Of a stretch of 64,000 bases of DNA, positions 46,153-56,465 are shown piece by piece (within the stretch, counting starts at the first letter, position 1; each line of letters opens with the position of its first letter). The translations under genes and the position numbers were made by a program. Source of the stretch: Incurvaria masculella. Lineage: Eukaryota > Arthropoda > Insecta > Lepidoptera > Incurvariidae. The stretch is taken from NCBI GenBank assembly GCA_946894095.1, contig OX335656.1, forward strand, positions 8,633,001 to 8,697,000. Direction: 5' to 3'. The notes under the pieces are model-generated. The model worked only from the letters and a program-made list of their open reading frames with translations. It was not told the origin of the DNA and searched no databases.

Positions 46153-46975
46153 ATTAATGATTCCCTCTTTGTGTTTATTTTATTTTATGATTTCAATATT
46201 TACAAATTGTGTATATTCGACTTTATTAATTTATCCTTAATATCGATGATTTTTACTCAGAATAACGATGGTTTAATGAATGATTCCATTAATATTTTTT
46301 TCATTTTCCCGCTTGCAAATTCGCGAAAAGATTATTTGATGCCTTGTTAACTATACAATCATGGTACTACTTGTTCTGACCACTATCACTAAATAGGAAC
46401 CTTAATATTTTAATGCACAATACAATATATTGTTATTTATTTTCGTGATCATTTTTGGCAACCCTGCCGTTTTCACTTTCATTTTTCATTTAGTTTTGAC
46501 GCGCCATTCTGCTCAAAGGGCTTAGGATGCGCGCATCGTTGATGTGTCATGATGGATTACGATGAATTTTGCACTATATCTACGACCAGATGTCACAAAT
46601 GTCACCATCCCTTTTTCTCATGCTATAACTAATTCAATTTAAGGAAATTTTTGTCTCATTTTATTCTTCCGCGATTAGATGAATCTATTTGTCACTTTTT
46701 CGCATGATGCATTTCCTTATACCTTGGTCCTGCTCTATTACCCTTTACGTAGTAGAGTTTGGTGTGCATGTAAAAGTATAGGTGTGTAAGTTTTTTTAAA
46801 AATAGGAACGCTTTTGAACTATCGTCAGTATGGAGGTACCGTATCCATTCTTTTTCATCTAAGCCTAATATTAGATACCAAATATCAAGTAAGTTGGAAC
46901 ATTGGTTTTCAAATGATTAGTAAACTACGTTTGTATGCGAGGCGAAATTTTCAGGTGCTTACGGGCCGACCTTAA

Positions 46976-47466
46976 GATCAGACCTTCCCGCTCAACTCCC
47001 CATACAAACGTGAAAAGAAGACCACGCGCATATTTCTTGCCAGAGATCCAAAACTGTACTCAAAACAGCTTTATTTGATCAAACTAGACGACTGTTGACG
47101 TTTTGGCATTGTAAAATAGTGCAACAACTTTGGACATGGCTTAATTAACCATAATATAAAAATATTTTAAAAAGGTTAGTCATCAAAGCTAGATTGTTTC
47201 ATGAAGATTTATAATAAAGTTGGTTTTTGTTTGATTTTTTACTACAGCGGTCGTGCTTTACTTTTAGCTATAAGTCGTTTTGTAATTATTTTTTTCTTAA
47301 ATCTTACCAAATCAAACACTATGCGCATTGTCTGGTTTGTGGACATGTTGTATCTACCTGATCACGGAGCCTGTTTCTGTCTTTGAAACATAGAAGGTCC
47401 CAGAGGGCAATAGCACGGTTTTGTACCAAGCCCGCGAATGAGTCAGTCCCGCCGAGAAGGGCCACC
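46976..47466 (-). mobile_element. TTAA MITE family m1, copy 5
   Basis: It lies between TTAA at 46972-46975 and 47467-47470, and both TTAA sites are shared with neighbouring m3 elements. The interior matches m1 copies 2 and 3 (CTACAGCGGTCGTG, TTTTAGCTATAAGTCGTTTT). Confidence 0.8.
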
Positions 47467-47470
47467 TTAA

Positions 47471-47827
47471 GAACGGCCCATAAGCTATGCGCCCCATACA
47501 AACGTAGTTTACTAATAATTTGAAAACAACTGTTCCAATTGAATTATATTTAATATCTAATATCAGGGAACAAATACACATGGTAATTTTTTTGAAAAAT
47601 CCAAACAGATTCAAATGAAAGCAAAAATACATTCTTCATACAAATTTGGTTTTCTCTGTGGTTTGAGCCTGGATACATTAACCAGAAAAACAAAGACATG
47701 CAGACACAAATATTTGTTGCCTGATAGTAAATACCTAATATTAAGTAAATTGGAACAGTGGTTTTCAAATTATTAGTAAACTACGTTTGTATGGGAGGCG
47801 AAATTGTCTGATGCTTACGGGCCCACC
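47471..47827. mobile_element. TTAA MITE family m3, copy 2 (intact)
   Basis: The long inverted ends pair CCCCATACAAACGTAGTTTA and downstream TTACTAATAATTTGAAAAC with their complements at 47758-47800. TTAA is at 47467-47470 and 47828-47831. The outer sequence GGTGGGCCC resembles the m1 terminus GGTGGCCC, so the families may share a transposase. Confidence 0.8.
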
Positions 47828-48073
47828 TTAAGCTGCCCACGTCATGTGTGTGGCATCGTTTGCCTAATTACGCGTGTATTATTATTTTTAGTAGCTTACT
47901 TTACTACGGACATCTCGCTTGCGAGCTCGAAATTTAATTTTAAAATGAAAACAATAACATATTTGTTCTCGTACTTTCTATCTGCTTGGATAAGTTGATA
48001 AACTTCTGTAAGCAAAGACAATGTTACCATTGTCCTCGCAGCCGTAGGACATTGTAAAGTAGACAAATATCTT

Positions 48074-48292
48074 TGTGGGGGCTGCGCGCCTCCACTACCT
48101 GCTACCAGACCGATCCTTCAACATCTGGCCACATGGCATGCGGCCAGGCAGTGAGAGTTCGTCGCCGGTCGACTCAACACGACTCCGGACAAACGCGTAA
48201 AATACATTGTAAAATCATATATCAAATCGTCAACAAATATAACAATAAATATATAATACCGTAAACTGTGTTCAGCATCATTCAAACCCACA
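48074..48292 (+). repeat. 5' LTR
   Basis: Begins TGTGGGGGCTGCGCGCC and ends TTCAAACCCACA, with TG...CA ends. I see no difference from the 3' LTR over 219 bp. AATAAATATATAATACC near 48243 may hold the polyadenylation or TATA signal. Confidence 0.95.
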
Positions 48293-48294
48293 AA

Positions 48295-48315
48295 TTGGTG
48301 ACCCCGACGTGATCT
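48295..48315 (+). other. Putative primer-binding site
   Basis: TTGGTGACCCCGACGTGATC follows the 5' LTR by two to three bases, the normal place for tRNA priming. I do not assign the tRNA. Confidence 0.7.
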
Positions 48316-48434
48316 AAAGACAATATAATATACCAGTGTGATTTAACAATACAAACAATATTAATTACAATAAATTGTGTGGTTTGAAAAACAAAACAGT
48401 GAATCATAAAAAAAAAAAAACATTTTAGTGCAAA

Positions 48435-49286
48435 ATGACGGACTCTAACTCCTTCGAGGACGCGCGTGATGTCGCGCCCGAAGTATGTCGTGTAGGGGTA
48501 CGCATTGCTCCGTTCAACGCATCGGATCCGGAACTATGGTTCTGGATGATCGAAGCGAGTTTCAAAACTTCCGGCATAACATCGAAAACAACTAAATTCG
48601 GTCACGTGGTATCTATGCTTGACGCAAAATACGCTTCGGAAGTGCGCGACCTCATAAGAAACCCGCCTACGGAAAATCCGTACCAAAAACTCAAACAGCA
48701 ACTCATCAAATATCTCAGCGAGTCACAAGAAAAAAAAACCCAGCGCTTACTAGAACATGAGCAATTGGGTGATCGCAAGCCGTCGCAGTTTTTACGACAT
48801 CTGCGCGGTCTCGCAGGTACCGCCGTGCCGGAGACAATGATCCGGACTTTATGGTTGGGCCGCTTGCCGCACAATATGCAAGCGATCCTCGCAACTCAAC
48901 AGGATGTCCCGTTGGATCAAGTTGCCGAGCTTGCTGACGTTATTGCGGACTCAGTAATGACACGCCCGTCCATTACCTCCGTCGCTGAGTCTACCTGCAT
49001 ACCACCCCAAAATGATCTCGCGTCAGTCATGAATAAAATGATGGTTTGTTTTAATGACACATTGATGGCCGTGCGACAGGAAATATCGGAGCTAAGAGAA
49101 GAACGCTCCCGTCAACGCGAACGTTCAAACTCACGGACGCGCTCGCATTCAAGAACACGTTCCAATTCAACCTCACGCTCACAGTCGTCGGGTCAGTGCT
49201 GGTACCACTGGAGATTTGGCAGCAACGCAAGAAAATGCGTACAACCTTGCAATCAGATCTCGGAAAACTTTGCGGGCAGTCGTTGA
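48435..49286 (+). CDS. gag: Gag polyprotein of the Gypsy element
   Basis: 283 codons starting at ATG 48435. Residues 20-200 look like a Ty3/Gypsy capsid domain (FNASDPELWFWMIEASF near 26-42 and a QLGDRKPSQFLRHL region near 115-128). A Ser/Arg-rich linker (residues about 227-255) precedes a zinc-knuckle-like CWYHWRFG...CVQPC motif near 259-276, which would bind genomic RNA. Gag would assemble cytoplasmic particles. Its frame overlaps pol by at least 90 bases, and by up to about 228 counting open sequence; pol is in the -1 frame, so a programmed shift is expected. The ORF is intact. Confidence 0.9.
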   Translation: MTDSNSFEDARDVAPEVCRVGVRIAPFNASDPELWFWMIEASFKTSGITSKTTKFGHVVSMLDAKYASEVRDLIRNPPTENPYQKLKQQLIKYLSESQEKKTQRLLEHEQLGDRKPSQFLRHLRGLAGTAVPETMIRTLWLGRLPHNMQAILATQQDVPLDQVAELADVIADSVMTRPSITSVAESTCIPPQNDLASVMNKMMVCFNDTLMAVRQEISELREERSRQRERSNSRTRSHSRTRSNSTSRSQSSGQCWYHWRFGSNARKCVQPCNQISENFAGSR

Positions 49287-49963
49287 TGGCGACCCACGAC
49301 CTCAGCCCGGACAAAGCTCGCCGTATTTTTGTTACCGATAAGACTTCGAAGACACAATTTCTGATCGACACAGGAGCCGACCTTTGTGTATTTCCTCGAC
49401 ACAAAATACGAGGACCGCGAGAAAAGTCCGCCTACGAACTTTCCGCGGCGAACAGCACGTCTATCGCCACATACGGCACCGTCGTACTTAACTTGGATCT
49501 GGGACTTCGACGAGCCTTCGCTTGGAGATTTGTGGTAGCCGATGTTTCCAAACCCATCATCGGCATCGATTTCCTGGCCCATTACAACCTTCTCGTGGAT
49601 CCACGCCGTCGATGCCTGTTAGATGGGACCACTAGTCTGACTGCCCAAGGTCAAGCAGTAATGGGTGCAGTTTCTAGTGTAAAGACTATCTCCGGATCAT
49701 CACATTTCCACGAGCTGCTCTCGACATACTCAGAGATAACACGGCCAGACGGAGCTCCCGAGCATATCAAACATTCAACAAAACATTTCATTGAAACGAC
49801 ACCCGGTCCCCCGGTGTCCCTCAAGCCGCGCCGTCTGGCTCCTGACAAATTGAAAGCGGCACAAAAGGAATTCAATGCCATGATACGCCTGGGGATCGCA
49901 CGGCCTTCCAAAAGTTGCTGGGCCTCCCCATTGCATATGGTACCTAAATCAGGCGACGAATAG
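49196..49963 (+). CDS. pol: Gypsy pol, protease part, ending at premature amber stop
   Basis: The frame is open from 49058 (after TGA at 49055-49057), -1 relative to gag. The listed start is not an ATG. It contains the aspartic-protease active site FLIDTGADLCVFP near residues 55-67, the downstream IIGIDFL motif near 121-127, and the connection to reverse transcriptase (PRRLAPDKLKAAQKEF). The stop TAG at 49961-49963 interrupts the first reverse-transcriptase block, and the next codons continue the same frame. Only a protease product, if anything, can be made normally. Confidence 0.85.
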   Translation: MLVPLEIWQQRKKMRTTLQSDLGKLCGQSLMATHDLSPDKARRIFVTDKTSKTQFLIDTGADLCVFPRHKIRGPREKSAYELSAANSTSIATYGTVVLNLDLGLRRAFAWRFVVADVSKPIIGIDFLAHYNLLVDPRRRCLLDGTTSLTAQGQAVMGAVSSVKTISGSSHFHELLSTYSEITRPDGAPEHIKHSTKHFIETTPGPPVSLKPRRLAPDKLKAAQKEFNAMIRLGIARPSKSCWASPLHMVPKSGDE

Positions 49964-52396
49964 AGGCCTTGTGGCGACTACCGAGGGTTGAACGCGAGAA
50001 CGAAGCCTGATTCATATCCTGTACGTCACATACAAGACTTTTCACACGCACTACAAGGAAAAACTATATTTTCTACAGTCGATCTAGTCCGTGCATTTAA
50101 CCAGATACCCATCGCCGAGCAAGACATTCCAAAAACGGCAATAACAACACCATTTGGCCTTTTCGAATTCACCTTTATGACCTTCGGACTGCGTAATGCC
50201 GCGCAAACGTTCCAGCGTTTCATCGATGAAGTACTGCAAGGCTTGGACTTCTGCTACGCCTACATCGACGACATTTTAATAGCTTCAACGTCCCCAGAAG
50301 AACATCTCAAAAACCTGGACATACTTTTTCAACGTCTCAAGGAGTACGGAGTTGTCATAAATCCGTCAAAATGCAACTTCGGAAGAGCAGAAGTAAAATT
50401 CCTTGGATACTTGGTATCAGAAAATGGTACACGACCACTTCCTGATAAAGTGGAAGCAATCCAAACGTACCCAATACCAACTAATATTAAAAAATTACGT
50501 CAGTTCCTGGGTATGTTAAATTTCTACCGGAGGTTCATACCAAAAGCAGCAGAACTGCAAGGCCCGCTGAATGATCTCCTCAAAGGTAATTTAAAGGGTC
50601 AGGCCCCAATCAATTGGACCACTGAAACCAGGGGAGTATTCGAGGCCTGCAAAGAAAGTCTCGTACAAGCCGCGCTGCTGAGCCACCCAAAAATTGACGC
50701 TCCCCTGGCTATATTCTGCGATGCATCTGATTATTCAATTGGCGCAGCTTTACACCAACTTGTCGAGGAGCAGTGGCAGCCCTTGGCGTTTTTCTCGAAG
50801 AAACTTTCACCTGCAGAGACCAAATATGGAGCCTATGATAGGGAACTACTTGCCATATATCTCTCGATTAAGTATTTTCGCCATATGGTTGAAGGACGTG
50901 CGTTCACTGTATTCACCGATCAGAAGCCTCTTATCCATGCCTTTAAGCAGAAACCGGATAAATGTTCTCCACGGCAGTTCCGACACCTGGATTTTATCGG
51001 CCAATTTACCACCGATATAAGGCACATATCTGGGAAGGACAATGTGGTAGCCGACGCCTTATCACGGATAGAAGAACTGTCCCAAACCATCAACTTTGAA
51101 GAGCTGGCGTTATCTCAGCACTCAAATAAAGAGCTGAAGACATATCTACGGGAAGGATCTGCTTTGCAACTTAAACAAGTGCTGATACCTGGCACCACCG
51201 TAGCTGTCTTTTGCGACGTCTCCACGCCAACAGCAAGACCATTTTTGACTCCATCTTTTCGAAGAACAGCATTTAACACAATTCATCAGCTGTCACACCC
51301 TGGCATCAAGTCTTCAGTGAAGCTCGTCACTCAACGTTATGTCTGGCCATCTGTCAAGTCGGACTGTAGACAGTGGGCTCGCAGCTGCATCGAATGCCAG
51401 AAAGCGAAAATATCCAGACACGTATCGTCTCCTCGGGGTGTGTTCACATCACCTTCAGCCAGATTTGAGCATGTCCATATTGACATAATTGTCATGCCGT
51501 ACTCCGAGGGCTACCGATACTGTCTGACCTGCGTCGACCGATTCACGCGTTGGCCTGAAGCTATCCCAATCGAAAACCAAGAAGCACCGACTGTTGCACG
51601 TGCGTTCTACGATAACTGGATCGCACGTTATGGCACGCCTCTGCGCATTACAACAGACCAAGGCACACAATTTATGTCCCACCTGTTCAAGCAGCTCAGC
51701 AGCTTGACAGGTTCGACCCAAATAAGGACCACAGCATACCACCCAGCTGCAAACGGAATGGTTGAGCGTTTCCATAGACAATTAAAAGCCGCTATTAAGT
51801 GTCACAACAACAATCGCTGGACCGAAGTTCTTCCGACGGTTCTACTTGGAATTCGTTCAGCCTGGAAAGAAGACTTACAAGCTACCTCAGCAGAACTTCT
51901 GTATGGTGAAACAATTCGTTTGCCCGGCGAATTTCTCTCTCCTCGCTCTACATATCAAGAAGCAGGGGAGCCAGCAGAGTTCATAAAACACCTGAGAGAA
52001 AACATGGGAGAATTACGTCCAGTGGTTGCATCTCAACATGGCCAAAAGAAGACCTTCGTATTCAAAGATCTTGCCACGACTGGGCATGTCTTCGTTAGAT
52101 GCGATGGACAACAAGGACCGCTGCAGCATCCTTATAATGGACCTTTCTCCGTCATCAGCAGGAACGAGAAGACTTTTGTCATTAGAGTCCGCAACCGAGA
52201 TGTCACCATTTCAATCGACCGCCTGAAGCCAGCCTTCATAATGCCTGAAGAGCACACCACGGAGGCTCCAGTCAGTTCCACCAGTCCAGAGGGAAGTGAT
52301 CACCAGAAAACCAACAAAACAATTGCAGAACCTCCAGCAACGAGAGCCGGCCGTCGGGTTCGGTTTCCAGATCGTCTGCAAGCTGGTTACTCGTGA
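49964..52396 (+). pseudogene. pol: Gypsy pol, reverse transcriptase-RNase H-integrase
   Basis: Continuation of the same frame after the TAG, 802 codons from 49988 with no other stop. With that numbering, reverse transcriptase has its first catalytic Asp at about residue 32 and YIDD at 92-95. RNase H has [11 protein letters not shown] (Asp 245), Glu 286 and Asp 311. Integrase has the HHCC finger (His 433, His 437, Cys 467, Cys 470) and the DDE triad (Asp 499, Asp 557, Glu 593). The C-terminus ends just before the polypurine tract. All catalytic residues are present, so the only visible lesion in pol is the upstream amber codon. Confidence 0.9.
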
Positions 52397-52409
52397 TCTA
52401 GCTCGATCA

Positions 52410-52424
52410 CTGGCAGGGGGGTAC
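52410..52424 (+). other. Polypurine tract
   Basis: GGCAGGGGGGTAC lies directly before the 3' LTR and would prime plus-strand DNA synthesis. Confidence 0.8.
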
Positions 52425-52643
52425 TGTGGGGGCTGCGCGCCTCCACTACCTGCTACCAGACCGATCCTTCAACATCTGGCCACATGGCATGCGGCCAGGC
52501 AGTGAGAGTTCGTCGCCGGTCGACTCAACACGACTCCGGACAAACGCGTAAAATACATTGTAAAATCATATATCAAATCGTCAACAAATATAACAATAAA
52601 TATATAATACCGTAAACTGTGTTCAGCATCATTCAAACCCACA
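52425..52643 (+). repeat. 3' LTR
   Basis: Same 219-bp sequence as the 5' LTR, followed by ATCTT. Confidence 0.95.
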
Positions 52644-52884
52644 ATCTTTCATTTTTCTTTTCCGACAAGTGAGTTCCGGACAATGGGAGCCGTCACACTT
52701 CAACCTACTTCCGTCTTGATTTAGTGCCAACCGCGGGCGAGGGTGGGGGAGGCGGCAAAAGCAGTTGACATGCAACCTAGGAGTCGCTACTTTAACGCCT
52801 TAAAATATCACTGGCGAATTCTATGTATATTTTTATTTCTACGAAATCCTTACTAAGAATGATTTTATTAAACAATTGTTTATG

Positions 52885-53380
52885 AAATGTTATGAAATGA
52901 AAATGAAAATATTCTTTATTGCTTACAACTATTACATAGTTTGCAAAGGCAAGCTTATTGCAATCTCTAACAGCTAACCTTAATATTAGAAAATATATTA
53001 AGAGGTAGCAAGAAACATTAAATTACTTAAAACTAAGCACCATAATCACACTTAGAAAACATTAGATAACTCAGGACTATACGAACAGAAAATGATTGAT
53101 TAATTTATTTGTTATTATATGTCAAGTACCAAGATTTTAATTTTACCTTAAAAATATACAATGAAGCACTTTCCCTAATAGTAAGAGGCAATTTGATTCC
53201 ACAATCGTGCTGAATGAACTGTAAAAGAACCCGAATAAGCAGTGGAAGAATGTGACGGAATACGGAGCAGGAGATTATCTGCAGACCTAAGTGGTACACC
53301 ATGAAAAGAGGGATATTTGAAGCGGGGATAAAGTGGGGATTTAGTACCATTTAGGATGTTATGTTATAGTCCATAAAATA
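52885..53380 (-). mobile_element. 5'-truncated LINE, minus strand
   Basis: On the minus strand it ends CAATAAAGAATATTTTCATT followed by TTCAT repeats, a LINE tail. Upstream, frame fragments such as KLPLTIRESASLYIFKVKLK (53105-53350) correspond to the C-terminus of CR1/Jockey-like reverse transcriptases, where a NxLPxxIR-type motif precedes a Phe-Lys helix. It is broken by frameshifts. Confidence 0.6.
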
Positions 53381-53441
53381 TAGCTTAGGTCAAACCGGTG
53401 TCAACCATTAATACGTATCTTATTCGAATGCGATTTTTTTT

Positions 53442-53560
53442 TATGTAACTGGACATGGATAGCTAATACCAAACTGACCGTCAGATGTTAGCCTAACACA
53501 CCACATGGGAACTAGGTGCCATGCCAGGACGTTCTTTATATTCCTTATATTGGAGGTGTT
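53442..53560 (+). repeat. PHSRGRG repeat family, partial copy 4
   Basis: GTAACTGGACATGGATAGCT and ATTAGCCTAACACACC-like blocks, then AACTAGGTGCCATGCCAGGA, match the 5' half of the copies at 56466 and 60925. Confidence 0.55.
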
Positions 53561-53995
53561 TGAAACAGTATTGAAAGATGGTAAAAAGGCCCGAAGTCAT
53601 CGAAGTATTGTAGGCATTATGTATTAAATGTGATATCGGTTTCGATGTACCGAAGGAACATTTGTACATAAATAGGTTTGTATACATAAATATCGAATGG
53701 TGTACTCGCTGGGACCAAGAGCAAACATCCATTATTAATAGTTTAATCTTCGTTTGAAACTAATAAGCCCCGCAATACCTTAGAAGCCTTATCGCCTCAC
53801 GGAAGGGTTTCAAGTGTTTCCACCCACAGAGCTACCACCAATTAATGTAAAATGTAAATAGAATCGACTGCAAAGCAAGGACACTTTAATGATTGAAAAC
53901 GGGTAGGTAAGTACAGTTTGGGGTCGGGACTATTTTATTTATTATTTATGAGGAATAGTCATAGTATAATATACCATTATTATTTATTACTCAAT

Positions 53996-54290
53996 TTAGG
54001 CGTACAGGAATTTTAACAGATTGGACAGTACCTACCTATTATTTGAATATAAGACGTAAGTAAGAATTGAAAAAATACTAAATCTAGAAACAGTTTTCAC
54101 ACAGTTAGGGAAATAATAAGAGAAAATAATTATTGCACACAGATAAAAAAAACAATTAAAGGATACAGTAACATTAAATGTTTTAGCTCAGTTAGAGTTA
54201 CCGGTTTACTTAGTTGGCTCTATTTTCACGTTGCAAGATTATTTATTGGAATTTCAGTTAGATTCACCGGTTTTTTTTTTCAGTGTATGA
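53996..54290 (+). repeat. CACTGAA repeat, copy 3
   Basis: Same order of blocks as 25130-25438, ending AGATTCACCGG, oligo-T and CAGTG. Non-coding. Confidence 0.65.
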
Positions 54291-54599
54291 GCACGGCTAA
54301 ATTCAGCTGGATAGAAGTATTTTCCAACAAATTCAGATTGTTTCCGATATTAGCCGGCCAGGGCCGCTATACGTCGCGAAGGTTGTTGTCGTGTACGGTG
54401 TGACCGCAGATAAATCTGTGGGGGAACTTACGACAGCGAGGGCGACAGCGGCCGCGGGGGAAGCACGGCGCAGAAAAAAAACGGGTTAAGGCTTCGGATA
54501 TTGAAACTTACACAAAATTAAACAAAGGTCTTGTAACTGAATACATGACGATCTAGATATTACGGACTTTTTCTGACTAGACTTACTAAGCCCCGGTTG

Positions 54600-54904
54600 C
54601 ACGAAGAGACGGCCGAGTTAATCAATGTTCAAACGCGTCACTTTTAGTGATCCGCATAGAGTTCCTTCCATACTGTCCACACAAAGTGACGTGTTTGATC
54701 ATACTTTGACGTTGATTTTGATTTTTTGTCCTTTCGTGCACTCGGCCCTAAGAGTGCACGAAAGGGCAAAACATGTAAATTAACGTCAACGTATGATTAA
54801 ACACGTCACTTGTATGGACAGTATGGAAGGAACTCCATGCGGTTCACTAAAAGTGACGCGTTTAAATGTTGATTAACTCGGCTGTCTCTTCGTGCAATCG
54901 GGGC
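54600..54904. mobile_element. Palindromic dimer of TAA-type MITE m5
   Basis: Left copy (54600-54748) and right copy (54752-54904) are inverted and share a central TAA (54749-54751). Both read, from the outer end, GCCCCGGTTGCACGAAGAGA. Together they form a nearly perfect 305-bp palindrome. A monomer is at 57888-58046. Confidence 0.85.
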
Positions 54905-55949
54905 TTATAGTCCTCGAATGAACGTACACATATCTCTTAACATTTTCGTGTGCACGTTGGCTTGGCATACAATGTTTTGGAAACAAGTTCTAAAATTTTC
55001 AACGATATTTATTTCAATCATATATGGAAATGGTCAGGGGATTAGTTAATTAGTCATTAGTTAAAATGGCAAATGAACTCGCTGGGTGAACAGGCAAGCA
55101 AGTGATTCAATCTGAAGTTTAGTAGCATTTCAACGGTGACGGCGACGGAAAGGGTTAAGGTGACGTTGTTTGTTAGTTATCCAGCGGCTGACCTATAGAT
55201 GCCTCTCTTGAAAAAATATCGTACGCGCCGCGCGTCCTAGCACAAATAATACTGTAGAAGTTTCGAGCGAATTTAGAATGGCATGTCGTCTCGTTAGCAG
55301 CAATTGGGGCAGAAAATCATATTAAGCGCTTTCATCGCAGCACGCTTGGGACGCGACACATTTGGAATTCCGCTGAGCTGCGACATGCATTCCGCCCCTC
55401 CCCCCTTCCGCTTCACCCCCCCCCCCCGCCCCGCCCCGCGCTCGCGACATTCCTCCCCCGGCGCATCCTCTGTAACTACATGGCCACAGATTACATACAT
55501 TACAAACATGCATAATATGCAATGTATGTAGTCTGTGACATAGCACTCTGAGCGCGTCATCAGCCCTACATCCATATTTTCCAATTCTGTGTCCATCGTA
55601 TTCACTTAAAAAAATACTAAAAATCACGTGCGTCTAGTCGGTAATCCGATCCGAAATACTTCCCAACAAAAAAAACATATGAAGCGATTCTCGTTTTAAA
55701 TCAGTTCGTTTTGAAAAGCTAGTTGAAGTAGATCATTATTATTATTTATTATGTATTTATTAAATATTTTTTCAATCTGCACATTATATATTTAAAAGAA
55801 AAAACCGATAATTATACCATGAAGAAAGGAACCACCAAAATTTTAAATGTCATTCAAATAGACCATCCATCTCCGTAATGACATCAGACGCTAGTGCCAT
55901 ATCTAGGCAGACTTAAACAATTTTTTTTGTTATGTTAAGCGCGGCATGT
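54905..55949. other. Unassigned; C/G-homopolymer-rich at 55395-55460
   Basis: No gene recognised. The ORFs at 55294-55627 on both strands overlap and result from the G/C-rich tract. The palindromic ATTACATACATTACAAACAT and ATGTATGTAGTCTGTG region at 55490-55540 is a loose inverted repeat. Confidence 0.35.
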
Positions 55950-56461
55950 TGCGCACGCCAGGACTTCACAAAAACGCTCCCGACGGTGCCCATGGACTTT
56001 CGGACTTTCACAGGGGCTGCGAAAACCATGCCGGCCGGCCAGGTGCTTCTTCACACCATGTTTGAAGAACCCCAGGTTGTACCTTGAGGAAAAAGCTTCA
56101 GCAGGGAGTCGATTTCATAGTTTACCGACCCTATAGATAAAAGATCTAGAGGATAGGTGGGTTCTTATTTTGGTAATGTCGACAGTAAATGGGTGCATTC
56201 CCTGCCTGTTCCGCGTTGTGCTGTGTTAGAAAGGGGGCGCGGAGGCACAGCGTTATGCAGCTCCGTTGAGCACTCTCCATGGTAAAGACGATAGAATACA
56301 GCGAGAGACCCTACATCCCTTCGGAGTTGAAGGATCTCCAAATTTAGGGATACCTTGGGGTCGTCGACGAGATGCACGGCACAACGCTGCATCGAGTGCA
56401 AGGAGCCAAGGAGATACTTAACTGGGCAAAGTGATAAGATCATTATAATATAGTAAGTCAT
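55950..56461 (-). pseudogene. LINE reverse-transcriptase C-terminal fragment
   Basis: The minus-strand frame at 56165-56461 encodes SMQRCAVHLVDDPKVSLNLE and FYRLYHGECSTELHNAVPP, the canonical C-terminal block of a CR1/Jockey-like family (LD-xVQRRAIRIVDD and FYRxYHGECSEEL in relatives). Downstream it continues through the CGCAGCCCC and CCATGGGCAC blocks to the GTCCTGGCGT 3' region. It is the best-preserved member of the three fragments and shows the uncaptured LINE context. Confidence 0.75.
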
Positions 56462-56465
56462 TAAT

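Larger units (their letters stand above)
42921..46862 (+). mobile_element. P-element-like (THAP) transposon, tandemly duplicated and deleted
   Basis: Terminal inverted repeats start TTAGATGTAAAAGG (42921) and, on the other strand, TTAGATGAAAAAG (from 46862), and continue to AATGGATA. An 8-base GCCTAATA flanks it (42911-42918, with two extra bases before the TIR, and 46863-46870), the duplication size of P elements. Unit 1 (about 42947-44939) and unit 2 (44940-46862) are direct repeats. Each keeps an N-terminal THAP-like zinc-finger exon and a 3' coding piece but lacks the catalytic middle. It cannot make a transposase. Confidence 0.6.
42837..46971. mobile_element. TTAA MITE family m3, copy 1, split by a P-like element
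   Basis: TTAA flanks are at 42833-42836 and 46972-46975. The left end GAACGGCCCGTAAGC and the right part (AAGTTGGAACATTGGTTTTC ... GTGCTTACGGGCCGACC) match the uninterrupted m3 at 47471-47827. Between them, at a GCCTAATA site, lies the THAP-encoding element. The right TTAA is shared with m1 copy 5. Confidence 0.7.
48069..52648 (+). mobile_element. Ty3/Gypsy LTR retrotransposon, complete with 5-bp TSD
   Basis: The element runs 48074-52643 with ATCTT target duplications on each side (48069-48073 and 52644-52648). It has 219-bp LTRs, a primer-binding region, gag, a pol in a different frame, and a polypurine tract, with no env. pol domain order is protease, reverse transcriptase, RNase H, integrase, the Ty3/Gypsy order. 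The identical LTRs indicate a recent insertion. A single in-frame TAG breaks pol. Confidence 0.95.

Noticed and set aside
43852..46350. Shared ORF NDSLFVFILFYD...IYKLCIFDF in both P-like units
   Set aside because: AT-rich, hydrophobic composition; the frame is shared because the units are duplicates. No transposase motif is visible.
48435..52396. Infectious retrovirus (errantivirus with env)
   Set aside because: No third ORF exists between integrase and the polypurine tract, so this is an LTR retrotransposon without an envelope gene.
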